A stretch of DNA of 64,000 nucleotides from Rhizobium sp. 32-5/1 (GCF_029537235.1 NZ_CP120638.1:620001-684000); one strand, 5' to 3'; positions 48,146 through 59,664 are shown, counted from the stretch's first letter. Notes: generated from the letters alone by a model not told the origin. A program made the numbers and translations.

Positions 48146-50422
48146 TCACCCCGAAAACTTGCCGCTCCTCGGGAAGCCCTTCGGCACGCCGCGGCCGGCG
48201 CTGGCGCGGTCGCCGAGCCACTCGATCAGTTCGTCCTTGTTCTTCGTGAAGCTGCGGCCGGCGCTGTCGCTCCAGGTCAGGCCATCGGCGATGGCAAAGC
48301 AGCGGATGTCGGAAATGCCGCCGTCCTTGTAGCGCTGCAGGCGCACGCCCTTGCCGCGGGTCATCTCTGGCAGTTGGTCGAGCGGGAAGACGAGAAGCTT
48401 GCGGTTTTCGCCGACGATGGCGACGTGATCGCCGCGGACCGGGATGACCAGTTTCGCCTCATCCGGCATCGCCACGTTCATGATCTGCTTGCCCTTGCGG
48501 GTATTGGCCACCATTTCGGTCTCGGCGATCCTGAAGCCATTGCCGGCCGCCGATGACAGAATCAGCTTGCGCGAGGGGTCATGGACGAAGGCGGTCAGCA
48601 CGTCCTGGTCATTTTCCATATCGACCATGATGCGCAGCGGCTCGCCATGGCCGCGTCCACCCGGCAACTTGTCTCCGCCCAGCGTATAGGCCTTGCCGCC
48701 GGTCGTGACGACAAGAATGCGATCTGTGGTCGAGGCCGGGAACGCGATCTTCAGAGCGTCGCCTTCCTTGAACTGCAGCGTCGAGGTGTCGGAGATATGG
48801 CCCTTCAGCGCACGAATCCAGCCCTTTTCCGAAATCACGACGGTGATCGGTTCCTTCTCGATCATCGCATGCTGGATCGCCTCTACATCCGCGGTCGGCG
48901 CCACGGAGAAGAGCGTGCGGCGCTTGCCGATCTCGGTCGCCTTGGCGAATTTCTTCTTCACCTCGCCGATTTCCCAGGCGACGGTCTGCCATTGCTTGTC
49001 ATCGGAGGCCAGCAATGCTTCGATCTCCGCCTTCTCCTTCGACAGGCCTTCGAATTCCGTGCGGATCTCGAATTCCTCCAGCTTGCGCAGCGAGCGCAGC
49101 CGCATGTTGAGGATCGACTCGGCCTGCAGGTCGGTCAGCGTGAAGCGGGTCATCAGCGCAGGCTTCGGCTCGTCCTCCTCGCGGATGATGCGGATCACCT
49201 CGTCAAGGTTGAGATAGGCGACGAGATAGCCGCCGAGGATTTCCAGCCGCCGGTCGATGGCCGCCAGCCGGAAACGCGAGCGCCGCTGCAGCACTTCCTT
49301 GCGATGCGCCAGCCATTCGGTCAGCACCTCGTTCAGCGCCATGACGCGGGGTACGCGCCCCATGGACAGCACGTTCATGTTGAGCGGAATGCGGCTTTCG
49401 AGTTCGCTCAGCCTGAACAGCGATTCCATCAGGATGGTCGGGTCGACCGTGCGGCTCTTCGGCTCCAGCACGAGGCGGATGTCTTCGGCCGATTCGTCGC
49501 GGATATCCTCGAGAAGGGGCAGCTTGCGGGCGATCAGCAGTTCGGCGATCTTTTCGATCAGCCGCGACTTCTGCACCTGGAAGGGAATTTCGGTGATGAC
49601 GATCTGGTAGCCGCCGCGACCGGTCTCCTCACGTTCCCACTTGGCGCGCACGCGAAACCCGCCGCGACCTGTCTTGTAGGATTCGATGATGCTTTCGCGG
49701 CTCTCGATGATGATGCCGCCGGTCGGCAGGTCGGGGCCTTCGATGCCGCCCTTCTGTGGATGGGCCGGATCGTAGATCAGATCCTCGACCGTCGCGTCGG
49801 GATGCTTGATCAGGTAGAGCGCGGCATCGCAGAGTTCGTGGGCGTTGTGCGGCGGAATGGAGGTCGCCATGCCGACCGCGATGCCCGATGCGCCATTGGC
49901 GAGCAGGTTCGGGAAGGCGCCCGGCAGAACCACCGGTTCCTGGTCTTCCTCGTTGTAGGTCGGGCGGAAATCGACGGCATCCTGCTCGATGCCTTCCAGC
50001 AAAAGGCTGGCGACATCGGTCATGCGCGCTTCGGTGTACCGGTACGCGGCCGCGTTGTCGCCATCGATATTGCCGAAATTGCCCTGGCCATCGACGATCG
50101 GATAACGCTGCGAGAAATCCTGCGCCAGGCGCACGAGCGCATCATAAACCGACTGGTCGCCATGCGGGTGGAATTTACCGATGACGTCGCCAACGATGCG
50201 GGCGCATTTCTTGAATGACGAATTGGAGCGTAGCCCCAGTTCGCTCATCGCATGGATGATGCGGCGATGCACGGGTTTAAGGCCATCGCGGACGTCCGGC
50301 AGCGCCCGATGCATGATCGTCGACAGCGCATAGGCGAGATAACGCTCTTCCAGCGCCGCCTTGAGGTCTACCGGTAGTATGTGATCGTCTCCGCCAGACG
50401 GCGGCAAAAGGCTTTGTCCCAT
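48146..50422 (-). CDS. parC: DNA topoisomerase IV subunit A
   Basis: A 758-residue type IIA topoisomerase subunit that decatenates daughter chromosomes. The catalytic tyrosine is Tyr129 in [11 protein letters not shown]. The quinolone-resistance region [13 protein letters not shown] (85-97) looks wild type, with serine and aspartate-like positions intact. The C-terminal beta-pinwheel repeats ([26 protein letters not shown]) are of the ParC kind, not GyrA. The frame is intact along all 2.3 kb, in contrast to many of its neighbours. Confidence 0.96.
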   Translation of the reverse strand: MGQSLLPPSGGDDHILPVDLKAALEERYLAYALSTIMHRALPDVRDGLKPVHRRIIHAMSELGLRSNSSFKKCARIVGDVIGKFHPHGDQSVYDALVRLAQDFSQRYPIVDGQGNFGNIDGDNAAAYRYTEARMTDVASLLLEGIEQDAVDFRPTYNEEDQEPVVLPGAFPNLLANGASGIAVGMATSIPPHNAHELCDAALYLIKHPDATVEDLIYDPAHPQKGGIEGPDLPTGGIIIESRESIIESYKTGRGGFRVRAKWEREETGRGGYQIVITEIPFQVQKSRLIEKIAELLIARKLPLLEDIRDESAEDIRLVLEPKSRTVDPTILMESLFRLSELESRIPLNMNVLSMGRVPRVMALNEVLTEWLAHRKEVLQRRSRFRLAAIDRRLEILGGYLVAYLNLDEVIRIIREEDEPKPALMTRFTLTDLQAESILNMRLRSLRKLEEFEIRTEFEGLSKEKAEIEALLASDDKQWQTVAWEIGEVKKKFAKATEIGKRRTLFSVAPTADVEAIQHAMIEKEPITVVISEKGWIRALKGHISDTSTLQFKEGDALKIAFPASTTDRILVVTTGGKAYTLGGDKLPGGRGHGEPLRIMVDMENDQDVLTAFVHDPSRKLILSSAAGNGFRIAETEMVANTRKGKQIMNVAMPDEAKLVIPVRGDHVAIVGENRKLLVFPLDQLPEMTRGKGVRLQRYKDGGISDIRCFAIADGLTWSDSAGRSFTKNKDELIEWLGDRASAGRGVPKGFPRSGKFSG

Positions 50423-50704
50423 GATTTCTTGCTAACCCAAGAACCGCGCAACAGCAAGGATTGCAAGGGATTGGGCTGTGGAGAACCGTTCCGAAGGCGT
50501 GGTCTGGCGGACGCTTTGCGGGCATGGCGAAGCCAAAGGTTCGGCGATCCTGCGGGAAGACGGTGCCTTCGACACAGGAAAGCGCGCTGTTCGAAAAAGC
50601 TTTGCGACGAAACATGACGCGGCGCCTTAATTCGAATATATTCGCGCACCAAATCGTAATAGAAACGCCTTCGAAATTAAACCTTTACACAAGGAACCCC
50701 CGAC

Positions 50705-51898
50705 ATGATGCACATGCGCAACTTCCGTCTGATGCTGGCCAGCGCCGCATTCATCAGCCTGACCGGCCCGGCTTTCGCCCTCGACGGTGCGGCGCTGATG
50801 ACCAAGCTGAATGCGGCCTATGCCGTAAGCGGTGCAACCATCACCTATGATGGCGTCGAGGTCGATGGCGATACGGTGACCGTCAAGGGCGCGACCCTCA
50901 AGGTAACGGCTAAGCCCGACCAGACGGTAAAGATCGGCGACGTGACCATGGAAGGCGTCGTGGAGAATGATGACGGCGGCTATTATGTCGAGACCGTCAG
51001 CCTGCCCGACGTCAACATCACGGAAGCCGAAGGCAGTGTTTCCGCCAAGAATATCGCCATTGGCGGCATGTCCATTCCGGGCAACCCTGCCGGCGGCACC
51101 ATCAATGACATGCTGCTCTACGAATCGGCAGGCACGGGCCCGGTGGTCGTTACCGCCAAGGGCAAGCAGGTCTTCTCGATGGAGGAATCGGAAGGCAACC
51201 TTACCCGGCAGGAGAGCGACGCAGGTTTTGATTTCGACGGCACGCTGACAGGTCTCAAGGGCGATCTGTCGATGGTCGAGGACGCAAAGTCGAAGGACGC
51301 CATTGAAAAGCTGGGCCTTACCAGCCTGTCCGGCGAAGTCACGGTCAAGGGCAGCTGGGAACTGGCAAGCGGCAACATCAAGCTTGACGAATATGCCTTC
51401 GATTTTGCCAATATCGGCCGGCTCAACCTGAGCTTCGACATTTCCGGCTACACGCTCGAATTCTTCAAGGCCATGCAGGAAGCCATGAAGACGGCGGAAG
51501 CCAATCCCAACAAGGAAGAAGCCAATCAGGCCATGGGGCTCGCCATGATGGGCCTGATGCAGCAGCTGACGTTCAATGGCGCCGAAATCCGCTTCGACGA
51601 CGCCAGCATCACCAAGAAGGCGCTCGATTATGCCGGCGCGCAGCAGGGCGTTTCCGGCGACCAGCTCGCCCAGTCGCTCAAGGGCCTGGTGCCGATCATG
51701 CTCGCCCAGCTCAACGTGCCGGAACTGCAGAATCAGGTAACGACCGCCGTCAACTCCTACCTTGATGGACCGAAAAGCCTGACGATCAGTGCCGAACCTG
51801 CCAATCCGGTGCCCTTCCCGATGATCATGGGTGCCGCCATGGGCGCACCGAACACGATCCCGTCAGTGCTTGGCGTCAAGGTCACTGCGAACGATTGA
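50705..51898 (+). CDS. Exported hypothetical protein, 397 residues
   Basis: The N-terminus MRNFRLMLASAAFISLTGPA, then FALDG, is a Sec signal peptide. The mature protein is rich in beta strands and polar residues (TITYDGVEVDGDTVTVKGAT, VVENDDGGYYVETVSLPDVN) and ends with a long, repeat-like stretch. It is probably periplasmic or surface-associated and resembles a group of uncharacterised rhizobial proteins. AAGGAA lies eight bases upstream of ATG 50705. A strong terminator follows. Confidence 0.8.
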   Translation: MMHMRNFRLMLASAAFISLTGPAFALDGAALMTKLNAAYAVSGATITYDGVEVDGDTVTVKGATLKVTAKPDQTVKIGDVTMEGVVENDDGGYYVETVSLPDVNITEAEGSVSAKNIAIGGMSIPGNPAGGTINDMLLYESAGTGPVVVTAKGKQVFSMEESEGNLTRQESDAGFDFDGTLTGLKGDLSMVEDAKSKDAIEKLGLTSLSGEVTVKGSWELASGNIKLDEYAFDFANIGRLNLSFDISGYTLEFFKAMQEAMKTAEANPNKEEANQAMGLAMMGLMQQLTFNGAEIRFDDASITKKALDYAGAQQGVSGDQLAQSLKGLVPIMLAQLNVPELQNQVTTAVNSYLDGPKSLTISAEPANPVPFPMIMGAAMGAPNTIPSVLGVKVTAND

Positions 51899-51926
51899 TC
51901 GAGGCTTCCACCTCTATCCATCCGCG

Positions 51927-51957
51927 AACGGCCCGGCCTCTTTGGCCGGGCCGTTTT
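51927..51957 (+). terminator. Terminator of the 397-residue exported protein gene
   Basis: AACGGCCCGGCC (51927-51938) and GGCCGGGCCGTT (51944-51955) form a perfect 12-base stem around TCTTT, followed by TT in TTTTGCG. Confidence 0.92.
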
Positions 51958-52147
51958 GCGTCAAGAGGCGAACAGGCTGGAAATTGGTATTGTAAGCAGC
52001 GTCTCGCCCTCTCGACTCACCCATAGGGGCATGCAAGTTTCCTGACACGGCGGGATGCAACGGGCAGACGAGATCTCGCCCTGGCTCTCCCCACATCGGA
52101 TGCTCATTCCGTTTATTTTAGATGACGTTTCTGACCCGGAGACCACC

Positions 52148-53575
52148 TTGCGCGACATAATGGCCTGGCTGAAGCCCGAAAATGCTTCGATCGAACGTCT
52201 CGATCTGGATAGGGAAGCTTTCGAGCCGACCCATCCGGCCTATTATGAGGCACCCGCCGGCAAACCCTTGCGGCTTCTCCTTCAAGCGCGCGCCAACCTC
52301 TTGGCGATATGGCGCGAGAAGCACTTTGAACCCGGCATCGGTGAAATGAAGATTTTCCGCCGTCAGGTTCTGGTGGTCAATGCACCCGAGGCCATCAAGT
52401 ATGTCGTTGCCACCAGGCATGAGAATTTCGAGCGCAAGAGCCCGCAGATGCGCCGCGCGCTGGAGCACCTGCTCGGCGACGGGCTGTTCATCTCCGACGG
52501 CGACACCTGGAAACAACGCCGGCCGCTGGTCGCCGACATCGTCCACAAGAGCCGCGTGCCCGCTTTCGGCGGCATCATGGCGGGAACGACCGAAGAACTG
52601 GTCGAGCGGTGGAACAACCTCGGCGACGGTGCAAGCGTCAACATGCTGCATGAAATGGCCGGCCTGACGGCGGAAATCATCGCCCGCAGCGTATTTGGAA
52701 ACGATCTCGGACCCGATGGCGCCAACGAGGTGACTGAAGGGTTTACCGACTATCAGTCGCTGGTTGATTCCGTGAACTTCTGCTACTTCGTCGGCATGGA
52801 CGAAGGCATGCCGCTCTTTCGCACACCCTCGATGAAGCGCGCCATCAAGCGCATCCACCGGATCATCGACAAGGTCGTCGAGGATCATCTGGCCGGCGAT
52901 GGCGGCGACAAAAGCTCCATGCTCGACCTGCTCATTCGCCGCCAGAAACGCAATCCCGAACTCAAGCTCGATGTCGTCGCCCTGCGCAACGAGGCGGCCA
53001 CGATCTTCATGGCGGGACATGAGACGACAGCCGCGACACTGACCTGGATCTGGTATCTGCTGTCGCGTGCGCCATGGGTCGAAAAGGCTGTTCATGACGA
53101 GATTGCCCGCGTATGTGGCGATCGGGTGCCGGGCGTTGCGGATGTTCCGGAGCTGGAATGGTGCCGGGCCGTGGTCGAGGAGGCGCTCCGGCTCTATCCA
53201 CCGGTACCGATTCTCGCCCGGCAGGCAAAGGACGCCGATCGCATCGGAAAACACGACGTCAAGGCCGCGTCGCTGATCCTCATCGTGCCGTGGCTGCTGC
53301 ACCGGACGGAGGAGCTTTTTCCGGATGCCCACAGCTTCAAACCGGAGCGCTTCATGAATGGAAAACGCCCGACACCCTACAGCTATATCCCCTTCGCCAT
53401 CGGTCCGCGCATTTGCCCCGGCCTGCAATTCGGGCTGACCGAAGCGATCCTGTGCCTTGCCGTCATCGCACAGAAATATCGGGTTCGGGTGCAGGAGAAC
53501 CACAAGGTCGAGGCGGTTTTCCAGTTGACATTGCGGCCCAAGGGCGGAATGCCGGTGACATTGCACAGACGCTGA
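52148..53575 (+). CDS. Cytochrome P450 (CYP4/eukaryote-like class)
   Basis: A 475-residue P450. The I-helix motif is FMAGHETTAATLTW, the K-helix EEALRLYPPVPILAR holds ExxR, PERF lies in the meander, and the haem loop is PFAIGPRICPGLQFGL with the cysteine ligand. AGHETT and the long ERR-triad layout resemble fatty-acid/alkane hydroxylases more than the enzyme at 0.3 kb. The start is uncertain: TTG 52148 has GGAG six bases upstream; ATG 52160 is close. It is followed after 15 bases by a lipid acyltransferase gene, so a lipid substrate is a fair guess. Confidence 0.9.
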   Translation: MRDIMAWLKPENASIERLDLDREAFEPTHPAYYEAPAGKPLRLLLQARANLLAIWREKHFEPGIGEMKIFRRQVLVVNAPEAIKYVVATRHENFERKSPQMRRALEHLLGDGLFISDGDTWKQRRPLVADIVHKSRVPAFGGIMAGTTEELVERWNNLGDGASVNMLHEMAGLTAEIIARSVFGNDLGPDGANEVTEGFTDYQSLVDSVNFCYFVGMDEGMPLFRTPSMKRAIKRIHRIIDKVVEDHLAGDGGDKSSMLDLLIRRQKRNPELKLDVVALRNEAATIFMAGHETTAATLTWIWYLLSRAPWVEKAVHDEIARVCGDRVPGVADVPELEWCRAVVEEALRLYPPVPILARQAKDADRIGKHDVKAASLILIVPWLLHRTEELFPDAHSFKPERFMNGKRPTPYSYIPFAIGPRICPGLQFGLTEAILCLAVIAQKYRVRVQENHKVEAVFQLTLRPKGGMPVTLHRR

Positions 53576-53590
53576 GGGAGCCCTTCGGGA

Positions 53591-54589
53591 ATGACAGGCG
53601 AAAATATCGCGAAACGCAAGGCATGGGTGGTCCCGAAACATCCGCCGCGGCCGGGACTGCGGGCTCTGTTCGGCGGTCCGGCCGGTCGCGCGGCTTTTAA
53701 ACACTACTGGTTCAAGGAAGGCCCCGGCAACGCGCTGGATATCTCCTTTTATTTCGCCCTGAAACTGCTGCCCTTGGATGTCTGTTCCGACTTTGGATCC
53801 TGGGTCGGCCGGTTCGCTATTCCTAGATGGTTCAAGACGCAGGAACGTCGTGTCCGAGAAAATCTCAGGCGGCTGCGCCCGGACCTCGACGACGATGCGC
53901 GCGATGCACTGTTCATGGCCAATTGCGATGCGCAGGGCCGGCTTTTGACGGAATATTCGATTGTGAGCCGGATCGCTGCAACGCCGGGGCGGATTGTCCG
54001 CCATAACACGGACCAGATCCTGAATGCGGTGTCACAAGGCCCGGTCATTCTCGCCTGCCTGCATCTCGGCAATTGGGAGGTCATGGGGCCGGAACTGGTA
54101 TCCATGGGCGTTGTTCCGCGCGTCAATTACGCGCCACCGCCCCGCCGCGGCCGCGCCTGGATCGTCGACAGGGTACGCCAGCAGGGTGGTGTGCAATTGC
54201 TGCCGCCGGGACATTCCAGCATGCGCCCGGCCGTCAAGGAGTTGAAGGCCGGCGGCGTGCTGCTGCAATTTTGCGATGAAGGATTTCGGGGAAAGCTACG
54301 CGGGCCCCTCTTTGGCCGCAAGCCGCATCTGGAAGGCAACCTCGCCGTCATCGCCCGGCTCGCGCGCATGACCGGTGCTAGGATCTGCCCAATCTATACG
54401 TTGCGCACGCACAAGGCCAACTTCACCTTCCACTGTGAGACGCCCTTTACCTTGCCCCCGGACGACGGCACGGGCGACCGGCTTCTGGAAGACATCAAAC
54501 TGATCAATTCGGTCATCGAACCCATCGTCCACGCCAATCTCGAGCAATGGTACTTTCTCGACAACGAAATTCCGACGGACGGGAAATAA
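53591..54589 (+). CDS. LpxL/HtrB-type lysophospholipid or lipid A acyltransferase
   Basis: A 332-residue membrane-associated acyltransferase of the LpxL/LpxM family. The catalytic HX4(D/E) motif is HLGNWE in PVILACLHLGNWEVMGPELV, followed by LLPPGHSSMRPAVKELKAG and FCDEGFRGKLRGPLFGR. Classical members add secondary acyl chains to lipid A. A hydrophobic N-terminal segment (DISFYFALKLLPLDVCSDF) may attach it to the membrane. It shares an operon with the P450, which suggests joint modification of one lipid. Confidence 0.87.
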   Translation: MTGENIAKRKAWVVPKHPPRPGLRALFGGPAGRAAFKHYWFKEGPGNALDISFYFALKLLPLDVCSDFGSWVGRFAIPRWFKTQERRVRENLRRLRPDLDDDARDALFMANCDAQGRLLTEYSIVSRIAATPGRIVRHNTDQILNAVSQGPVILACLHLGNWEVMGPELVSMGVVPRVNYAPPPRRGRAWIVDRVRQQGGVQLLPPGHSSMRPAVKELKAGGVLLQFCDEGFRGKLRGPLFGRKPHLEGNLAVIARLARMTGARICPIYTLRTHKANFTFHCETPFTLPPDDGTGDRLLEDIKLINSVIEPIVHANLEQWYFLDNEIPTDGK

Positions 54590-54601
54590 CTTCCCGTTCC
54601 T
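54579..54601 (+). terminator. Weak hairpin at the end of the acyltransferase gene
   Basis: ACGGGAA (54579-54585) pairs with TTCCCGT (54591-54597), and the stop codon lies in the loop. The tail TCCTT is short. It may end transcripts from either side, as the SulP gene converges here. Confidence 0.5.
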
Positions 54602-56081
54602 TCAATGCCCCGCCGCCATTCCGGTGTTCCCTTCCGGCTTGTCGTGCAGGGCGAACCGATCGAGCATGTGTGCACTTGCGGCGTTGACGCCGATGACCTC
54701 GACCGCGATCCCGTTGCGGCGGTATTTCATCACCACTTTGTCGAGCGCACCGACCGCGCTGATATCCCAGAGATGTGCCTGGCTGACATCGATGACGACC
54801 CTGTCGATCTCATCCATAAAATCGAAGGCAGCGACGAAGCTTTCGGACGAGGCAAAGAAGATCTGGCCCTCGACCGAATAGGTTCGCGTGCCGTCCACAA
54901 GCCACGAGGTGACGCGGAACATCCTCGCCACTTTGCCGGCAAAGAACACGCCGGACAAAAGCACGCCGACGATCACACCTTTGGCGAGATCATGCGTGCC
55001 GACGACCGTGACCACCGTCGCCAGCATCACGACGGAGGATTGCCAGGGATTGCGGCGCAGATCGAGGATCGAGCGCCAGGAAAATGTACCGATCGAAACC
55101 ATGATCATGACGGCGACCAAGGCGGCCATCGGGATGATCCGGACGATATCGTCCAGCACGAGGATCAGGAACAGCAGAAACGCGCCGGCGACGAACGTGG
55201 ACAGCCGGCCGCGGCCGCCGGACGTGACGTTGATGACCGATTGGCCGATCATCGCGCAGCCCCCATTCCACCGATCATAGCCGAGGCGATGTTGCTGGCG
55301 CCCTGCCCGATACATTCCTGGCTCTTGCCACTCGGCGTGTCGGTCATGTCATCGACGATCTGGGCTGTCAGAAGCGATACAAGCAGGCCGACAGCCGCAA
55401 GCGCGATCGAATAGGGAAAGATGATCTGCAAGGTGTCGAACGTCAGCGGCACATCGGGCAGCAGGAGAATCGGCAGACTTGACGGCAACTCGCCCAGATC
55501 GCCGACCGTCCTGATGTCGAGGCCGAAACCAAGCGCGACAACCGTCAGAACGGCGATCGCGACCAAGGGCGATGGTATGAGCCTGGTCACGAGGGGAAGA
55601 GATAGATGATGCCGAGCCCAGCGGCGATCATCACATAGGTTTCCACCGGGACGCCTATAAGTTCGGGCAATTGCGCCATGAAAATGAGGATTGCCAGCGC
55701 ATTGACGAAGCCGGTGATGACCGAGCGCGAGACGAAGCGCATGACACGTCCCAGCTTGAGCATGCCCGCAACGATCTGCAGAACGCCCATCAGGATCGTT
55801 GCCGCAAACAGATACTGCAGCCCGTGTTCCTTGACGAGTGTGACCATCAGGACGGCCGTTGCTGCCGTCGCGGCCGAGATCATGCCCGGCCGGCCGCCGG
55901 TAAAGGCGGAAACGCAGGCGATAGCAAAGGAGCCGAACAGCCCCACCTTGGGATCAACGCCTGCAATCACCGAGAAGCCGATGGCTTCGGGAATGAGCGC
56001 AAGGGCGACGACGATACCGGAGAGGATATCGCCACGAATGTTCGAAAACCATTCGCGACGGTAGTTTGACAATGTGATCAT
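54602..56081 (-). CDS. SulP/SLC26 anion transporter with STAS domain, two frameshifts
   Basis: A 493-residue permease when repaired. The transport core has [20 protein letters not shown] with the SulP signature, then helices such as [20 protein letters not shown]. The C-terminal STAS domain is visible ([20 protein letters not shown]). Breaks lie at the G-run 55593-55596 (one base restores [17 protein letters not shown]) and at the C-run 55260-55264 (one base restores [17 protein letters not shown]). Substrates of relatives are sulfate, bicarbonate or dicarboxylates. Confidence 0.89.
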
Positions 56082-56281
56082 GGAAAATTCCGCAAAAATA
56101 CATCAGCGCCAGCAAGGCGCGGTCAAAAAACGGGGGATGTATTGCGTTATCTGGCGGATCGGCGGCCAGAAGAGCCACCCGGACTTTCACCGGGTCCGTT
56201 GTGATTGCCAGACGCTATAGACGCTGAGCCTTTTCATGGCAACAGGCAACAGGGCGGGCATCTGGCGATCGAGCCCAAAGC

Positions 56282-56311
56282 AAAAAACCGGCGATTTCGC
56301 ATCGCCGGTTT
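56282..56311 (-). terminator. Terminator of aspS
   Basis: AAACCGGCGAT (56285-56295) and ATCGCCGGTTT (56301-56311) are perfect 11-base arms. On the minus strand the second arm runs into a six-T tract, 26 bases after the aspS stop. Confidence 0.9.
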
Positions 56312-56336
56312 CCGAGTTTCAACTGCGAAAGACGCT

Positions 56337-58129
56337 TCAGTCCTTCTTCATCGGCGGGATCACCCGCAACGACAGTTCGGCGAGCTGCTTGGGCATGGCC
56401 GGTGCCGGGGCGTTCATCAGGAGGTCCTGCGCCTGCTGGTTCATCGGGAACAGCGTGATCTCGCGCAGGTTCTTGGCGCCGAGCAAAAGCATGACGACGC
56501 GGTCGATGCCGAAGGCGCAGCCGCCATGCGGAGGGGCACCATACTGGAAGGCGCGGTACATGCCGCCGAAACGTTCTTCAACGTCGGTCTGGCTGAGACC
56601 GACCAGCTCGAACGCCTTGACCATCAATTCCGGCGACTGGTTGCGGATCGAGCCCGAAGCGATTTCGAAGCCGTTGCAAACCGCGTCATACTGATAGGCC
56701 TTGATGCCAAGCGGATCCTGCGTCTGCAGGGCCTCAAGCCCGCCCTGCGGCATCGAGAACGGGTTGTGGGCGAAATCGACCTTCTTGTCTTCATCGCTCC
56801 ATTCGTAGAACGGGAAGTCGATGATCCAGCACAGCTCGAACCGGTCGCGATCGACGAGGTTCAGGTCCTCACCGGCCTTGGTGCGGGCTTCACCAGCAAA
56901 CTTGTAGAATTTGGACGGATCGCCAGCGACGAAGAAGCAGGCGTCGCCAGCTTCAAGACCAAGCTGCGTGCGAAGCGCTTCCGTGCGTTCCTCGCCGATG
57001 TTCTTGGCAAGCGGGCCGGAGCCAGCGGTCGTGCCGTCTTCTTCCTTGCGCCAGAAGATGTAGCCGAGCCCCGGCTGGCCGGTCGACTGCGCCCAGGCGT
57101 TCATCCGGTCACAGAACGCGCGGGAACCGCCGGTCTTGGCCGGGATCGCCCAGACCTCGACCTTCGGATCACGCTCGATCATGCCGGCGAAGACCTTGAA
57201 GCCGGAGCCGGCGAAATGTTCGGTCACAGCCTGCATCTCGATCGGGTTACGCAGGTCCGGCTTGTCGGAACCGTATTTGCGGATGGCCTGGTCATAGGGA
57301 ATGCGCGGCCATTCCTTGGTGACTGGCTTGCCCTCGGCGAACTGCTGGAACACGCCGGTCATCATCGGGCCCATCGTGTCCCAGACATCTTCCTGGGTGA
57401 CGAAGCTCATCTCGACGTCGAGCTGGTAGAATTCGCCCGGCAGGCGGTCGGCACGCGGGTCTTCGTCGCGGAAGCACGGGGCAATCTGGAAGTAGCGATC
57501 GAAACCGGCCACCATCAGAAGCTGCTTGTACTGCTGCGGTGCCTGCGGCAGCGCGAAGAACGTGCCCGGATGAATACGGCTCGGCACGAGGAAGTCGCGC
57601 GCGCCTTCCGGCGAAGAGGCCGTCAAGATCGGCGTCGAATATTCGGCAAAGCCGGCCGAGTTCATGCGCAGGCGCATGTCGGAAATGATCTGGCTGCGCT
57701 TGACGATGTTCTTGTGCAGCGTTTCGCGGCGCAGATCGAGGAAGCGGTACTTGAGGCGGATGTCTTCGGGATAATCAGGCTCGCCGAACACCGGCAGAGG
57801 CAGTTCCTTGAGGCGGAGAGAACTTCGATCTCCTGGGCGTAAAGCTCGATCTCGCCGGTCGCCATCTGCTTGTTGACGGTCTCGTCGGAGCGCGCCTTGA
57901 CGGCGCCGTCGATACGGATGACCCACTCGCCGCGCACGGTTTCCGCCGTCTTGAACGCGGGTGAGTCGGGATCGACGACGATCTGCGTCATGCCGTAGTG
58001 GTCGCGAAGATCGATGAACAGCAGGCCGCCATGGTCGCGGACGCGGTGAACCCAGCCGGAAATGCGGACGGTCTGGCCAACATCGGACTTGCGAAGAGCG
58101 GCACAGGTGTGGCTGCGGTAACGGTGCAT
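56337..58129 (-). CDS. aspS: Aspartyl-tRNA synthetase, frameshifted
   Basis: A 597-residue class IIb synthetase of the bacterial type, with an insertion domain. The OB-fold anticodon domain is [20 protein letters not shown]; motif 2 is [20 protein letters not shown] and motif 3 [20 protein letters not shown]. The frame breaks near 57809-57811; one more base restores [19 protein letters not shown]. The gene is essential, so this break is a sequencing error in all likelihood. Such enzymes often charge tRNA-Asn too, but that cannot be judged here. The start is ATG 58129. Confidence 0.96.
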
Positions 58130-58254
58130 GGTCTTATCCTGGAAGTACGGGCCGGCTCGCAGCGAAACGCGCGCAACGGCAGTGTCAAAATCGGGCGGAA
58201 AAGCGCATGGCGGGCCCGATTTGTCAAGGGCGAGCCTTCGGCGGTCGCCGCCTC

Positions 58255-59664
58255 TCAGGGAATCGTAAAAATTCTGATCTGGTCGGTAATGCCGCGCAAT
58301 GCGACGGTATGGGAGATCGGCGTTACGCCACGGCGCACCAAGAGATCTGTCGCGCGAGGGTCGTCAAGCACGGATCCCGTGGTGAATATTTCCCGCGACG
58401 TTGCAAGGTTCTGCACACGCGAGGCGATGTTCACGGTCTGGCCGAAATAATCCTGCCGCTCGTTGAGGCTGACGGCAATGCACGGCCCTTCATGAATGCC
58501 GATCTTCAGAAGCAGATCCTCGCCGCCGCGCTCGTCGTTGAGCGTGCGCATCGCATCGCGCATCCGCATCGCCGCGGCCACTGCCCGGTCCGGCGTCGGG
58601 AATGTCGCCATGACGGCGTCGCCGATCGTCTTGACGACGGCGCCGGCTTCCGCGCTGACGATGCCGTTCAGAATGCTGAAATGCGTCTTCACCAGATCGA
58701 AGGCCGCGAGATCGCCGACCCGTTCATAAAGCTCGGTCGAGCCGCGCAGGTCGGTGAAGAGGAACGTGAGGCTGGTGATCTTCAGCCGCTGATCCACGTC
58801 GATCGTGTCGGTGCGGTAGATATCGCGAAATGTCTGGTTGGTCAGCAGGCGCTTTGCGGTCAGGAACGGGCGGCGCCGGCCAAGCAGATCGTGAAGGGCA
58901 TCATTGGCTATGCAGACGGACGGCAAGGCGCGGACCTGCGTGTGGTTTTCCACCAGGATACGCAAGGGGCCGGGCCGCATTTCCAGGGTTTCTCGGTGCT
59001 GGTGGCTACGATCGAAAACCAGCGAGAGAGACTGTCGCTCCTTTGTCGGCTCGCCCTTCACATCGATGAACTGTGCCGCGTGCGTGACCGGCTCGAAAAT
59101 GATGACGAACGCTTCCGGCAGCTGCAGTGAAATGACGGCTTTCTCCCCGGCCGGCAGTTCGAGCGACTCGATGACGAATTCATCGACCATCGCCTCAAAC
59201 CCCTCCTCCGGCAGGTCGATCCCCGATCCCCAATAGATCTGCCGGAAATATTCCACGGGCGGCAACTGATGTGGATTGTGGGCTGCGATGCGGCGCACGC
59301 GCGGGCTCACGGTAAACGTCACTTCGACCATCTCATCGAGATTGGGTTCGTAGCCGGCGGCACAGAGCGCGCATGTATATTGTTCGGCCTGCACGGTCTT
59401 GAGCGAGGTATTCGCGTCCAGTACGCCGCCGCATCCCGGGCAAAGGATGTTCCACGACATGTCGAACAAGCCGAGGCGGGACGCGTGCAGAAAGGCACTG
59501 ATCACCTGTTCTTCATCGAAGCCTTCGCTATCGGCAAAAGCAAGCGCGTTCACACGACCGAGCTTGCGATCGGGTGCATCCTGGACGAGCCGCTCAAGGG
59601 CGCCAACGATATCCGGCTTTGCCGACTGGCGCAGGGCCGCGAATAAGGAATGGGATTCACTCAT
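58255..59664 (-). CDS. Class III adenylate/guanylate cyclase with N-terminal zinc-ribbon (DUF5939-like) region
   Basis: A 469-residue soluble cyclase. The N-terminal half has a probable zinc site, C75 and C78 in CPGCGG and C98 and C101 in CALCAAGY, flanked by all-alpha/beta sequence typical of DUF5939. The catalytic domain begins [17 protein letters not shown] near residue 300, with metal aspartates here and in [11 protein letters not shown], and the transition-state residues in [11 protein letters not shown], so it should be active. The product cannot be called cAMP with certainty, though the lysine in VVKTIGD favours ATP. It is divergent from the MFS gene. Confidence 0.9.
   Translation of the reverse strand: MSESHSLFAALRQSAKPDIVGALERLVQDAPDRKLGRVNALAFADSEGFDEEQVISAFLHASRLGLFDMSWNILCPGCGGVLDANTSLKTVQAEQYTCALCAAGYEPNLDEMVEVTFTVSPRVRRIAAHNPHQLPPVEYFRQIYWGSGIDLPEEGFEAMVDEFVIESLELPAGEKAVISLQLPEAFVIIFEPVTHAAQFIDVKGEPTKERQSLSLVFDRSHQHRETLEMRPGPLRILVENHTQVRALPSVCIANDALHDLLGRRRPFLTAKRLLTNQTFRDIYRTDTIDVDQRLKITSLTFLFTDLRGSTELYERVGDLAAFDLVKTHFSILNGIVSAEAGAVVKTIGDAVMATFPTPDRAVAAAMRMRDAMRTLNDERGGEDLLLKIGIHEGPCIAVSLNERQDYFGQTVNIASRVQNLATSREIFTTGSVLDDPRATDLLVRRGVTPISHTVALRGITDQIRIFTIP

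Noticed and set aside
48581..50218. A 545-codon open frame on the plus strand opposite parC
   Set aside because: It is antisense to an intact topoisomerase gene, has a composition dominated by Arg, Gly, Asp and His as expected from GC-rich shadow frames, and resembles no family.
52118..54004. A 628-codon minus-strand frame opposite the P450 and acyltransferase
   Set aside because: Both sense-strand genes show all their motifs. The antisense frame has no recognisable domain and no ribosome-binding site.
56205..57842. A 545-codon plus-strand frame opposite aspS
   Set aside because: It is the complement of a well-conserved synthetase and has no motif of its own.
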